A DNA stretch of 64,000 bases from Oscillospiraceae bacterium (GCA_017439425.1 JAFSJE010000048.1:95391-159390); one strand, 5' to 3'; counted from the stretch's first letter, positions 19,939-29,048 are shown. The notes: generated by a model from the sequence alone, not told the origin. Translations and numbers: made by a program.

Positions 19939-21630
19939 TCACCTCAAAATCACGCTTGTCTGAGAGCTTAAGGTCAGCTCTGTGCCGTTCAGCTCAGCGC
20001 CGCCGAGACCGATCACACCGGCAACGGTCTTAAACTGCATATCCGTAACGCCGGACAGATCGACCGTTATATCGGAGCCGGTGGTGTTGTGCAGTACGCA
20101 CACGGCGCCGCCGTCCTTCTCGGCGATAAAGCCGCCGAGCTTTGTCCCCTCAAAATCGAGAGCGGTGTATTCGCCGGAGGAAATCTCAGGATTAGCCTTG
20201 CGGAGCATAATCAGGCGCTTGTAGTAGTTATAGAGACTTGTCGAGCTGACAAGCTGCTCGGCGGCTGTTTTATCCTGCTTTTTAGAGGAATCGTAGGTCG
20301 TACCGATGGGGTCCTTGACAGTATCGCCGTCGCCCCAGAGGATAGCGAGACGGCGGTTTGCGTCGGTGCTCGCACCGCCTCGGCTGCCGCGCATATCAAG
20401 CTCCTCGCCGTAGTAGATGAAGGGCGAGCCCGGGGAGAGAATGTAGAGATTCGCCGCCATCTGGATCTGATTTGCGCTCGATGTGAGAAATCCCGCGGCT
20501 CTGTCCATATCGTGATTCGTTATGAAGAGCGCCGCCTGACTGCCCTCGCGCTTGGCGCGGATGCTGTTGAGGTAGCTGTCGATGTAGTGGGTAAAGGTAT
20601 TTACGTTGCCCTTTTTCGCGGTCTCCGCTATAAGACCTGAGGACTGGGAGATAGTGAAGTTAAAGCAGTTCATGGATGGATAGTAGTAATCGGTAATGCC
20701 GTCGGTGTCCCAGACCTCGGCGATAAAGTATCCGTCCGGCTTAAGCTCTCGCAGACGAGCGATGTACTCATCCCAGAAGTCCGCAGAAGCGGCGTTGTCG
20801 CCGAAGTAGACGTACTTTGCGGCGTCGAAGCGGAAGCCGTCAACTCCGATGTCGAGGTAGTGCTTTGCCACGTCGTAGACCGCCTCTCGCACCTGCTCGT
20901 TGTCGAAGTTCAACTCAGGCATCGAGCCGGAGAAGTTCGATTCCACGAAAACGTCCGTGCCCGCAACGGCGGAGAAGGTTCTTCCGGCGGGCGCTTTTTC
21001 GCCCTTTCTGTAATAGGAGTAGAAATCGTAATACTCATTATCGGCCTCGCCGGACTTCTGCGCCGCCTTGAAGTAGGTATACCAGGCGTTCGACGAGCCG
21101 GTGTGATTTATGGGCAGGTCGAGAATGAGCTTCACGTCGCGTTCGTGGCAGAGGTCAATGAGTTCACTGAGGTCGGCTTCGGAGCCGAACGCCGGGTCGA
21201 TTTCGTAATAATCGCTGACGTCGTACTTGTGGTATGAAGGGGATTTGTAGATCGGAGTCAGCCATATGCCTTCGATACCGAGGGAGAGGCCGGACTGAGG
21301 ATCGCCGTCGTTAAGGTAGTCCATGCGGTTGATTATGCCGCGCAGATCGCCCGTTCCGTCACCGTCGGAATCCGAAAATGAGCCGACGAAAATCTCATAG
21401 AAAACTCTGTCGTTGCCCTGCGCGCTGCCGTCGCCGGTAAAAGAAACGTCAGTAACTTTATATTCTCCTGCGGGCTCAGGCTCGGGCTCGGGTTCCGGCT
21501 CGGGAGTGGGCTCGACAACAGCCTGAGGCGCTTCGTCGGGTGCCGAAGGCTCCGGCGAGGCGGGTGCGGTACAGCCTGCGAAAAGCGAAAATATCAGTAA
21601 AATTACCGTAAGATTTATGAGCTTTTTCAT
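19939..21630 (-). CDS. GH13 alpha-amylase, lipoprotein
   Basis: Secreted, lipid-anchored alpha-glucanase of 563 residues. The signal peptide ends in the lipobox LFAGC, followed by a Pro/Glu-rich spacer (PEPEPEPEP type). GH13 conserved regions are visible in order: DLPINHTG, GFRFDAAKYV with the nucleophile Asp, FIAEVWD with the acid/base Glu, and ITNHDMDR with the third Asp. The C-terminal 80 residues form a typical beta domain. The start at 21630 is set by GAGGTG at 21637-21642; an in-frame ATG at 21648 lies upstream of the predicted transcription start. Probably hydrolyses starch-like glucan outside the cell for the ABC transporter nearby. Confidence 0.93.
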   Translation of the reverse strand: MKKLINLTVILLIFSLFAGCTAPASPEPSAPDEAPQAVVEPTPEPEPEPEPEPAGEYKVTDVSFTGDGSAQGNDRVFYEIFVGSFSDSDGDGTGDLRGIINRMDYLNDGDPQSGLSLGIEGIWLTPIYKSPSYHKYDVSDYYEIDPAFGSEADLSELIDLCHERDVKLILDLPINHTGSSNAWYTYFKAAQKSGEADNEYYDFYSYYRKGEKAPAGRTFSAVAGTDVFVESNFSGSMPELNFDNEQVREAVYDVAKHYLDIGVDGFRFDAAKYVYFGDNAASADFWDEYIARLRELKPDGYFIAEVWDTDGITDYYYPSMNCFNFTISQSSGLIAETAKKGNVNTFTHYIDSYLNSIRAKREGSQAALFITNHDMDRAAGFLTSSANQIQMAANLYILSPGSPFIYYGEELDMRGSRGGASTDANRRLAILWGDGDTVKDPIGTTYDSSKKQDKTAAEQLVSSTSLYNYYKRLIMLRKANPEISSGEYTALDFEGTKLGGFIAEKDGGAVCVLHNTTGSDITVDLSGVTDMQFKTVAGVIGLGGAELNGTELTLSSQTSVILR

Positions 21631-21648
21631 TTTCTTCACCTCTGACAT

Positions 21649-21677
21649 ATTTTAAAATGAACTGCGACCTTTGTCAA
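21649..21677 (-). promoter_or_regulatory. amylase promoter
   Basis: On the minus strand, TTGACA (21672-21677), 17-bp spacer, TAAAAT (21649-21654). Confidence 0.8.
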
Positions 21678-21724
21678 TACTTATATAAACATATGCATAA
21701 TATTGTAAATATCGGTCAAATTGC

Positions 21725-21753
21725 TTGCAAAACTGAACAAGCGGCGTTATAAT
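21725..21753 (+). promoter_or_regulatory. promoter of the unknown membrane-protein pair
   Basis: TTGCAA (21725-21730), 17-bp spacer, perfect TATAAT (21748-21753). Transcription is expected to start at about 21760, which is the ATG of the next gene, so the mRNA may be leaderless. Confidence 0.7.
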
Positions 21754-21759
21754 CAGCGT

Positions 21760-22236
21760 ATGAAAAGAAAAGAATTGTATTCGCCGGAGCTGCTTTCGGC
21801 GCTCAAAAAGAAAAACAGAATAAGCAAAGCCGCACTGTGTGTTTTCCTATGTGCGGCTGTTTTGGCGTGCATCGTGATGTGCAATATTCAAACCACGCTG
21901 ACTTCGCGCAGATACGAGCTTATCACAATGGCAGCCAGCACGGTCGCGGGGTGGGTGGCTATCTATTGGTCGCTCGATGTTATAGCCGCACGCAGAAAGC
22001 TCATCTCCCACGCCGAAACACTCCTCTCAGGAGAGCGCGAGAGCTTTGAGGGTGAGTGCAGAGTTATGCCCGGCAGTGTGAAAATTCCCGGAAGCGTGGA
22101 GATAGTCAAGGTAAGAGTCGGAGAAAAGACGCTGAACATCGATCGCTCGCTCTTCAAGAGCTTCGGCTGCGACGGTAAAAAGGTCAAGGTCGAGAGCGTA
22201 CACGGATACATAGTGAGCTGGGAGGTGGCGGAATGA
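21760..22236 (+). CDS. unknown two-span membrane protein
   Basis: 158 residues from ATG 21760. No ribosome site precedes it; the promoter's -10 ends 6 bp upstream, so translation may be leaderless. An upstream in-frame TTG (21721) lies within the promoter and is rejected. A basic N terminus is followed by two membrane segments (about 23-42 and 53-72) and a soluble C-terminal domain of about 80 residues rich in beta-strand pattern (SVKIPGSVEIVKVRVGEK). The next gene overlaps by ATGA. I do not recognise the family. Its position ahead of a galactanase gene suggests, but does not prove, a link to carbohydrate use. Confidence 0.65.
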   Translation: MKRKELYSPELLSALKKKNRISKAALCVFLCAAVLACIVMCNIQTTLTSRRYELITMAASTVAGWVAIYWSLDVIAARRKLISHAETLLSGERESFEGECRVMPGSVKIPGSVEIVKVRVGEKTLNIDRSLFKSFGCDGKKVKVESVHGYIVSWEVAE

Positions 22237-22697
22237 AATTCCTGCGAAACGTCCTCTCGCGGCTGTGGCTGTATCTTGTGTGGCTTGTCATATCGGTGAT
22301 GATCTGGGGGCAGGTCTATTCGGTTATCACGGACACCACGCCGGATAAAAAAATCTCCGTCTACATCGAGTCGCCGGAGGTGATGAGCACCGAGCTTTCG
22401 GCTGAGCTCGAAAAGACCATGCCCGAGGGTCTGAAATTCATCAAGGTGCGCCCCTTTACCTACGCGATGTTCTACGACGAGACATTTTTCAAGGCGGATA
22501 TTTATATAGTTCCGGAATCGGAGATCGAAGAGCTTGCAGACGCTTTTACGGGTGAGGGGTATGCTCTGACCGGCGGCGCCCTTGTATATTTTGAAACGAA
22601 CGGCGAAGCCTATTATCTCTTTTACGGTAAAGACTCTCAGCACCTGTCGGACGGCAAGGCCGCCGAGGTGGGCGGGAGAATACTTAATATGAGGTGA
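22233..22697 (+). CDS. unknown membrane-anchored protein
   Basis: 154 residues. One N-terminal membrane helix (about 10-30, LWLYLVWLVISVMIWG) is followed by an extracytoplasmic region of 120 residues with alternating hydrophobic pattern. It starts within the stop of the preceding gene (ATGA) behind GGGAGGTGG, so the two are translationally coupled and probably work together. The GH53 gene starts 4 bp downstream. No known domain recognised. Confidence 0.65.
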   Translation: MKFLRNVLSRLWLYLVWLVISVMIWGQVYSVITDTTPDKKISVYIESPEVMSTELSAELEKTMPEGLKFIKVRPFTYAMFYDETFFKADIYIVPESEIEELADAFTGEGYALTGGALVYFETNGEAYYLFYGKDSQHLSDGKAAEVGGRILNMR

Positions 22698-22701
22698 GGA
22701 A

Positions 22702-24717
22702 ATGAAAAAGATGGTAATTTTCGCGCTTATTCTTACGCTTCTTCTCGCATCCTGCGCACAGTCTGTCGAAAAGGAGCCGGTCTCCGCGCCCGACGTTTCC
22801 GTGGATGCTCCCGCTGCGGAGACTCCGGCGGTGGAAAAATACACGCCCGAGCCCGTTTCGAGCAATTCGCTCTATGTCAAAAAGGTCGACGGCATCGGCA
22901 ATGGATTCATTATGGGTATGGACGCGTCGAGCGTTATAGCTCTTGAGGACAGCGGCGTGAAGTACTATGCCTTTGACGGAACGGAGCAGGACGTTTTCAA
23001 GATTCTTGCAGACAACGGAATCACCCACATTCGTGTCAGAGTCTGGAATGACCCATACGATGAGAACGGAAACGGCTACGGCGGCGGAAATAATGATATC
23101 GACAAGTGCGTAGAGATCGGCAAGCGCGCCACACAGTACGGAATGAAGCTCATCGTCGACTTCCACTATTCAGATTTCTGGGCAGACCCGGCAAAGCAGT
23201 TCGTGCCGAAGGCGTGGCAAGGTATGAGCGTTGAGCAGAAGGCGGACGCACTCTATAAATATACTGCCGAGAGCCTCACAAAACTCAAGGATGCGGGCGT
23301 TGATGTCGGCATGGTCGCCGTCGGCAATGAGACGAACCAGTATTTCTGCGGCGAAAAGAGCTGGCTGAAGATTACTCTGCTGATGAAGAGCGGCTGCAAG
23401 GCTGTGCGCGAGATATTCCCCGACGCGCTGATCGCTCTGCACTTTGCCAACCCCGAAAACAACTCCTATCCCGCCTACGCAGAGAAGCTCAAGGAGTACG
23501 ACGTTGATTACGATGTTTTCGGCTCGAGCTATTATCCATACTGGCACGGCACCCTTGAAAATCTCAGCGCCGAGCTTGCCGAGGTCGGCAAGACCTACGG
23601 CAAAAAGACGATGATTATGGAAACAAGCTGGGCGTACACCGCCGAGGACACGGACTTCAACGGCAATACGATAGGCGAGGGGAGCCTCGTTACGAAGAAC
23701 TACCCCTACACAGTTCAGGCGCAGGCTAACTGCGTGCGCGACGTAATTAACTGCGCCGCCTCCACCGAAGGCTGCATCGGCGTATGCTACTGGGAGGGAA
23801 CGTGGATCTCCGTCGGCACCGAGAGTTGGGATATTAACCACGAGAAGTGGGAGAAATACGGCTCCGGCTGGGCTTCAAGCTACGCCGCAGGCTATGATCC
23901 GAACGACGCCGGAAAGTATTACGGCGGCTGCGCCGTCGATAATCAGGCGTTCTTTGACGCGCAGGGTCACGCACTTGAATCCCTCAAGGTCTGGGCGCTC
24001 GCTAAGACCGGGAACGAGATAGCGACAAAGCCCGACGCCATTGAGGATGTGAATCTTATGATCGACCTCGCGGGAGAGATAGAGCTGCCCGCAACCGTCA
24101 ACGCCGTTATGACCGACGATTCAAAAGAGGCGATTCCGGTAGAGTGGAATATAGACGACGCTAAAATTGCTGAGATGAAGTCCGGCGGCGTAAAGAAATA
24201 CGATATTACCGGAAAGGCCGGGGATTTCACCGCACATGCCTACGTCTCGATGGTAGAGTACAACTACCTTCAGAACTGGTCGTTTGAGGAGGGCGAGAGC
24301 GGGTGGACTGCGACAAATCTCGCCGCTACCGAGCAGCTTTACGTCGAGGATAAGCAGACCGATTCCATGTCCGGCTCGAAGCACTACCACTTCTGGTCGG
24401 CGGGGAAGGATACGGTTGAGTTCAGGCTCGAGCAGACTGTTTCTGACCTCAGACCCGGCTCATACAGCTTCGATATTTCTATCATGGGCGGCGACTGCGG
24501 AGAGACTGAGATCTACGCCTACGCGATCACCTCTGACGGAGAGGTGAGAAGCGAGCTTATGCCGATAAGCGGCTACGGCAGCTGGAGCTCCGGCAATACC
24601 GGCGCATTTGAGGTCAAGGACGGAACTGTCACCGTCGGCATCTACGTACGCTGCTCCGGCGAGGGCAATGGCGCGTGGGGCAAAATCGACGATGCAAAGT
24701 TAAATACGTCAAAATGA
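22702..24717 (+). CDS. GH53 endo-beta-1,4-galactanase lipoprotein with C-terminal CBM
   Basis: Cleaves beta-1,4-galactan side chains of pectin outside the cell; 671 residues. The signal peptide has lipobox LLASC. The GH53 barrel (about 65-420) has family motifs GMDASS, HIRVRVWNDP, VDFHYSDFWADP, the acid/base Glu210 in VGNETN, and the nucleophile Glu307 in METSWAY. A bacterial Ig-like linker domain (about 445-515, VEWNIDD) follows, then a C-terminal module (about 520-671, NWSFEEGESGW ... YGSWSSGN) resembling galactan-binding CBM61. Third gene after the two unknown membrane proteins. Confidence 0.93.
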   Translation: MKKMVIFALILTLLLASCAQSVEKEPVSAPDVSVDAPAAETPAVEKYTPEPVSSNSLYVKKVDGIGNGFIMGMDASSVIALEDSGVKYYAFDGTEQDVFKILADNGITHIRVRVWNDPYDENGNGYGGGNNDIDKCVEIGKRATQYGMKLIVDFHYSDFWADPAKQFVPKAWQGMSVEQKADALYKYTAESLTKLKDAGVDVGMVAVGNETNQYFCGEKSWLKITLLMKSGCKAVREIFPDALIALHFANPENNSYPAYAEKLKEYDVDYDVFGSSYYPYWHGTLENLSAELAEVGKTYGKKTMIMETSWAYTAEDTDFNGNTIGEGSLVTKNYPYTVQAQANCVRDVINCAASTEGCIGVCYWEGTWISVGTESWDINHEKWEKYGSGWASSYAAGYDPNDAGKYYGGCAVDNQAFFDAQGHALESLKVWALAKTGNEIATKPDAIEDVNLMIDLAGEIELPATVNAVMTDDSKEAIPVEWNIDDAKIAEMKSGGVKKYDITGKAGDFTAHAYVSMVEYNYLQNWSFEEGESGWTATNLAATEQLYVEDKQTDSMSGSKHYHFWSAGKDTVEFRLEQTVSDLRPGSYSFDISIMGGDCGETEIYAYAITSDGEVRSELMPISGYGSWSSGNTGAFEVKDGTVTVGIYVRCSGEGNGAWGKIDDAKLNTSK

Positions 24718-24770
24718 TACTATTATGTACTATTTGCAATACTGAATTTGTAAAAATGCAAAAATAATTG

Positions 24771-24799
24771 TTTACAATTACCTTAAATGGTAGTATAAT
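24771..24799 (+). promoter_or_regulatory. promoter of the sugar ABC operon
   Basis: TTTACA (24771-24776), 17-bp spacer, perfect TATAAT (24794-24799). It lies in the 172-bp gap after the GH53 gene. Confidence 0.82.
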
Positions 24800-24810
24800 G
24801 ACGGTAATTT

Positions 24811-24855
24811 AACAGGGGTACCCCTGTTATTATCTCTCACAGAGTGAGAGATAAT
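24811..24855 (+). promoter_or_regulatory. two perfect palindromes in the leader of the binding-protein gene
   Basis: AACAGGGGTACCCCTGTT (24811-24828) is a perfect 18-bp palindrome starting about 5 bp after the expected transcription start. Directly next to it, a perfect 12-bp stem with loop AGA runs from 24829 to 24855. Either could be a repressor operator, an mRNA stabiliser, or a 5' structure; neither is followed by a T run, so they are not terminators. Confidence 0.75.
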
Positions 24856-24889
24856 GGTTTATTTAATACATAGTAGGAGGAAATTTGAA

Positions 24890-26515
24890 ATGAAGAGATT
24901 TGTAGCAATCGCACTCGCGCTTGTCATGGTATTCGCCATGGCGGCCTGCTCCGGCGGCAACACACAGCAGCCCGCGAGCAACACCCCCGCAACCAATACC
25001 CCCGCAACCAATACCCCCGCAACTAACGACACCCCCGCAACGAACACCCCCGCAACGAACGATCAGCCCGCACAGACCTCCGCACTTGCCGGCACCTACA
25101 ACATCGTAGTATGGACCGGTGAGGCCGCTGTCGAGCTTACCAAGAAGCAGATCGCAGACTTCAACGCTTCCAATACCGACGGCATCACCTTCAACGCTGA
25201 GGTCAACCCCGTTTCCGAGGCTACCGCAGCCGATCAGATGCTCGTTGACATCAACGCAGGCGCTGACCTCTACTGCTTCGCTCAGGACCAGTTCGCCCGC
25301 CTCGTACAGGGCGGCGCTCTCAACAAGCTCGGCGTTAAGGCCGCTGAGACTGTCGCCGCTGCTAACGACCCCGGCGTTGTCGGCGCTGCTACAGTTGGTG
25401 AGGATCTCTATGCTTATCCTCTTACCTCTGATAACGGCTACTTCATGTACTATGATAAGTCCGTCATCCCCGACGCTGACGTTGACTCCCTCGAAAAGCT
25501 CATCGCTGACTGCGAGGCAGCAGGAAAGTACTTCGCCTTTGAGACCAACACCTCCGCATGGTATCTCGCAGGCTGGTTCTTCGGCACCGGCTGCGTCTCC
25601 GAGTGGACCACCGATTCTGACGGCGAGTTCGTCTCCGTCAACGATACCTTCAACTCCGACAAGGGTCTCATCGCCGCGAAGGGCATCAAGAAGCTCGTCG
25701 ACAGCCCGATGAACCTCTCCAGCTCCTCCGCCTCTGAGTTTGCTAACGGCGCTGCAATCGTTGTTACCGGTACCTGGGCTTACAACGACATACAGACCGT
25801 TCTCGGAGACAACATGGGCGTTACCGATCTTCCTTCCTTCGAGGTTGACGGTCAGAGCTATCACATCGGCTCCTTCAACGGCTGCAAGCTTATGGGCGTA
25901 AAGCCGCAGGGCGACGATACCACAAAGCAGGCTGCTCTCCACAAGCTCGCTCAGTACCTCACTGACGAGGAGCGCCAGACCGAGCGCTTCAATGAGCTTG
26001 CATGGGGTCCCGCAAACCTCAACGCTCAGAAGTCCGACGCCGTTCAGGCGAATCCGGGCCTTGCCGCTCTCTTTGCACAGAACGCTTACTCCGTACCGCA
26101 GGGTCAGATCCACGGCGCATGGTGGGATATCGCAAAGGTCATTGCTGACGATGTTAAGGCAGCTACCGACGAGGCAGGCCTCAAGCAGGCGCTTCAGAAC
26201 TACAGCGACAAGATTGCAGCTCTCTTCACCATGACTGCTGAGGAGAAGGAGGCATGGAGCGCAATCGGTTCCATCGTCGGAACGTCCTGGGATACCGATA
26301 TCCCCATGAACAAGGTCGCTGACGGCGAGTTCGAGACCGCTGCTCTTGAGCTTCACGCAGGCGAGGAATTCAAGGTCCGTCAGGGCGCTTCCTGGGACGT
26401 CAACTACGGTAAGGACGGCGTTGCCGGCGGCGACAACTGCGTTGTTGAGGCTGACGGCACCTATAAGATCCACTTTGTAGAGTCCACCGGTATGATCACC
26501 CTTATTGCTCAGTAA
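24890..26515 (+). CDS. sugar ABC transporter substrate-binding lipoprotein with extra C-terminal module
   Basis: Extracellular receptor for oligosaccharides, 541 residues. Signal peptide with lipobox MAACS; residues about 27-60 are a low-complexity NTPAT repeat linker. The MalE-like CUT1 binding domain spans about 62-455 (NIVVWTGEAAVELTKKQ; NGAAIVVTGTWAYND; TDEERQTERFNELAWGP). Residues about 460-541 (VGTSWDTDIPMNK, EFKVRQGASWDVNYG, YKIHFVESTGMITLI) form a separate beta module resembling the starch-binding repeats of SusE/SusF-type proteins. ATG 24890 follows AGGAGG at 24875-24880. First gene of the transporter operon. Context allows maltodextrin or galacto-oligosaccharide as substrate; the module favours alpha-glucan. 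Confidence 0.88.
   Translation: MKRFVAIALALVMVFAMAACSGGNTQQPASNTPATNTPATNTPATNDTPATNTPATNDQPAQTSALAGTYNIVVWTGEAAVELTKKQIADFNASNTDGITFNAEVNPVSEATAADQMLVDINAGADLYCFAQDQFARLVQGGALNKLGVKAAETVAAANDPGVVGAATVGEDLYAYPLTSDNGYFMYYDKSVIPDADVDSLEKLIADCEAAGKYFAFETNTSAWYLAGWFFGTGCVSEWTTDSDGEFVSVNDTFNSDKGLIAAKGIKKLVDSPMNLSSSSASEFANGAAIVVTGTWAYNDIQTVLGDNMGVTDLPSFEVDGQSYHIGSFNGCKLMGVKPQGDDTTKQAALHKLAQYLTDEERQTERFNELAWGPANLNAQKSDAVQANPGLAALFAQNAYSVPQGQIHGAWWDIAKVIADDVKAATDEAGLKQALQNYSDKIAALFTMTAEEKEAWSAIGSIVGTSWDTDIPMNKVADGEFETAALELHAGEEFKVRQGASWDVNYGKDGVAGGDNCVVEADGTYKIHFVESTGMITLIAQ
24975..25060 (+). repeat. NTPAT-coding low-complexity repeat
   Basis: Repeated units coding Asn-Thr-Pro-Ala-Thr, some as exact 15-bp copies, form the flexible linker between the lipid anchor and the binding domain. 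Such arrays change length by slippage. Confidence 0.7.
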
Positions 26516-26521
26516 CCTTCA

Positions 26522-26596
26522 CCAAAGTATAAAGCTTTGGCTTAATAAGTAATTTTAGGCCGGAGTCAGGAACATAATCTTGACTCCGGCCTCATT
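26522..26596 (+). terminator. hairpins between binding-protein and permease genes
   Basis: A small stem ACCAAAG/CTTTGG (26521-26540) and a strong perfect 12-bp stem (26557-26568 with 26581-26592) followed by CATTTTAA. The T run is short, so it likely acts as a partial terminator or mRNA stabiliser, giving more receptor than permease. Confidence 0.6.
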
Positions 26597-26617
26597 TTAA
26601 CAGGGGATGGTATTTAG

Positions 26618-28153
26618 ATGAAGAGACTAACTGACCTTGAATACCTGATGCTGCCGAAGTGGAACAAGTTCTGGTACAAGTTCATTATGTTCTTTGTGGA
26701 TATTCCGGCTAACCTCTGGAACGGCATAAAGGGCATAGGCGGCAGTATCGCAAGCTTCTTTAAGGCGATCGGCAGAGAATTTGCCGATATCGGAAAAACC
26801 TTTGCCGAGGGCGACTGGAAGACCAAGACCTCGTTTTTAGTCATGGGCTTCGGCAATATCGCGCGCGGGCAGATCCTCCGAGGCGTGCTTTTCCTCATTT
26901 TTGAGGTAGTTTTCATCTGGTATATGATAACTCCGTTCGGCGGAGCTTACTGGGTTCAGATGCTCGGCTCCCTCGGACTTCAGGGCCCGGAAAAGGGCTA
27001 TGACGAGATCCTCGACCAGTACATATCCATTCCGCACGATAACTCCTTCCGTATTCTTCTCTACGGCGTTCTGACTATCTTCTTCATCGTCGCCTTTATC
27101 TACACGTGGCGAGTCAACGTGAAGCAGAATAAGATCGCGGAGGAGATACTGAAGAGCGGCAAAAAGCTCAGGAGCGGCAAGGACGATCTCAGAAGCCTTG
27201 TTGACGATCAGTTCCACAAGACCCTGCTTGCTCTTCCGCTCACCGGAATCCTCGTTTTCACCGTTATGCCGATACTCTTTATGATTCTCGTCGCGTTTAC
27301 AAACTACGACGGCGCGCACAACGGCTACACGAACGCGCTCTTTACATGGGTCGGCCTCGATAACTTCAAGACGATGTTCTCCTGGGACGTCGGCGGCGTC
27401 AACTATGCCGCAACCTTCGGCGAGGTTCTGACGTGGACTCTTATCTGGGCGTTCTTTGCCACCTTCTCAAACTATTTTCTCGGCATCTTCGTCGCAATGA
27501 TGATCAACAAGAAGGGAATAAGAGTCAAGAAGCTGTGGAGAACGATCCTCGTTCTCACTATCGCTATCCCGCAGTTCATCTCTCTCCTTTACGTTTCCAA
27601 GATGTTCACGCTGAACGGACTTATCAACGGCGCGCTCCTCAATTTTGGCCTTATCGACAAGGCAATCGACTTCTGGGGCGATCCGATGCTCGCGCGCATT
27701 ATGGTCATCGTAATAAACATCTGGATCGGTATTCCTTATCTTATGCTTATTGCGACCGGTATTCTTATGAATATCCCGGCTGACCTCTACGAGTCCGCGA
27801 AGATCGACGGCGCAAGCGGATGGAAGCAGTTCTCGAAGATCACTCTTCCGTATATGCTCTTCATCACCGGCCCGTATCTGCTCACGAGCTTCACGAGCAA
27901 TATGAATAACTTCAACGTTATCTATCTGCTCACCGGCGGCGGACCCACGAATCCCGCGGCGTCCGGCGCGTCCGGCTCTGTCGGATTCACTGATCTTCTT
28001 ATCACATGGCTCTTTAAGATCACAACCGGCTCCGATACGAAGTATTATCTTGCTTCTGTCGTCGGTATTCTCGTCTTTATTGTGGTAGCGTTTATCTCGC
28101 TTGTCGTCTATAACCTGCTGCCCTCAGTCAAGAATGAGGAGGATTTCCAGTGA
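26618..28153 (+). CDS. sugar ABC transporter permease, MalF type
   Basis: Inner-membrane subunit of a CUT1 importer, 511 residues. An unusual N-terminal extension (about 1-80, amphipathic plus charged) and two extra membrane segments (about 90-110 and 138-160) precede the conserved permease core with six spans. The EAA loop reads YESAKIDGASGWKQFSKITLPYM split over about residues 390-412, where it docks onto the ATPase. The family signature GGPTNP is present near 445. Start ATG 26618 is behind GGGGATGG. The next gene overlaps its stop codon. Confidence 0.9.
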   Translation: MKRLTDLEYLMLPKWNKFWYKFIMFFVDIPANLWNGIKGIGGSIASFFKAIGREFADIGKTFAEGDWKTKTSFLVMGFGNIARGQILRGVLFLIFEVVFIWYMITPFGGAYWVQMLGSLGLQGPEKGYDEILDQYISIPHDNSFRILLYGVLTIFFIVAFIYTWRVNVKQNKIAEEILKSGKKLRSGKDDLRSLVDDQFHKTLLALPLTGILVFTVMPILFMILVAFTNYDGAHNGYTNALFTWVGLDNFKTMFSWDVGGVNYAATFGEVLTWTLIWAFFATFSNYFLGIFVAMMINKKGIRVKKLWRTILVLTIAIPQFISLLYVSKMFTLNGLINGALLNFGLIDKAIDFWGDPMLARIMVIVINIWIGIPYLMLIATGILMNIPADLYESAKIDGASGWKQFSKITLPYMLFITGPYLLTSFTSNMNNFNVIYLLTGGGPTNPAASGASGSVGFTDLLITWLFKITTGSDTKYYLASVVGILVFIVVAFISLVVYNLLPSVKNEEDFQ

Positions 28154-29034
28154 TGAATGAAAATAAAACTCCGAAAAGGCATCTTGGCCTGAAGGCGTCC
28201 AGCGCCATTTCAAATACTGTTATCCACGTTCTGCTCGTAATTATCAGCATTATCTGGCTCATTCCGTTCGTTTGCATAGTTTTGCAGTCCTTCCGCGTTG
28301 AGAGCACCTATCAGGTCGGCTACGTTATCCCGAAGCAGTGGGGCCTCGATAACTATATCAAGCTCCTCGATACGAACTTCCCGCAGTGGTATTTCAATAC
28401 CTTTATTTGCGCGGTTGTTGTTTCCGTAACGCAGACCATCATCGTGCTGTGCATGAGCTACACGCTCTCGCGCTTCCGCTTCAAGCTCAGAAAGGCTCTT
28501 ATGCAGTTCATGCTCATCCTCGGAATGTTCCCCGGAATGCTCGCTATGATCATTCTCTACCGCGTTCTTGACGACCTGCACCTCACCGGCCAGTACGGCA
28601 GCTCAGTGCCGGGACTTATTCTCGTCTACGTCGCCTCCTCCGGCATGGGCTATTACGTTTCCAAGGGCTTCTTCGATACCATACCCAAGAGCCTTGACGA
28701 GGCCGCCAGAGTCGACGGCGCCACAAGAGCACAGGTACTTACTAAGATCATTCTTCCTCTTTCAAAGCCCATCGTAATCTATACGATACTCACCGCGTTT
28801 ATGGGCCCGTGGGGCGACTTCGTCTTTGCGCGCTACGTCTCGCAGATGTTCCCCGGCGCGATGAACGTGGCGGTCGGACTTCAGTCATGGCTCGCTACGG
28901 ATACGATGACCTTCAATAACTACACTCTGTTCTGCGCAGGCGGCGTGGTCGTGGCGCTTCCCGTTGCGATACTCTTTATGTGCCTGCAGAAATACTATGT
29001 CGAGGGCGTCACAGGCGGCGCCGTCAAGGGATAA
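28153..29034 (+). CDS. sugar ABC transporter permease, MalG type
   Basis: Second CUT1 permease, 293 residues, six membrane segments. The EAA loop is DEAARVDGATRAQVLTKIILP, near residues 177-197. ATG 28153 overlaps the TGA of the previous gene; an in-frame GTG at 28150 could also serve, since AGGAGG (28137-28142) is within range of both. Partner of the MalF-type subunit. Confidence 0.92.
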   Translation: MNENKTPKRHLGLKASSAISNTVIHVLLVIISIIWLIPFVCIVLQSFRVESTYQVGYVIPKQWGLDNYIKLLDTNFPQWYFNTFICAVVVSVTQTIIVLCMSYTLSRFRFKLRKALMQFMLILGMFPGMLAMIILYRVLDDLHLTGQYGSSVPGLILVYVASSGMGYYVSKGFFDTIPKSLDEAARVDGATRAQVLTKIILPLSKPIVIYTILTAFMGPWGDFVFARYVSQMFPGAMNVAVGLQSWLATDTMTFNNYTLFCAGGVVVALPVAILFMCLQKYYVEGVTGGAVKG

Positions 29035-29048
29035 GAGGAGGAGAAACT

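Noticed and set aside
24811..24855. Terminator or riboswitch before the binding-protein gene
   Set aside because: Two stems without T run and without any known aptamer pattern; kept as palindromes only.
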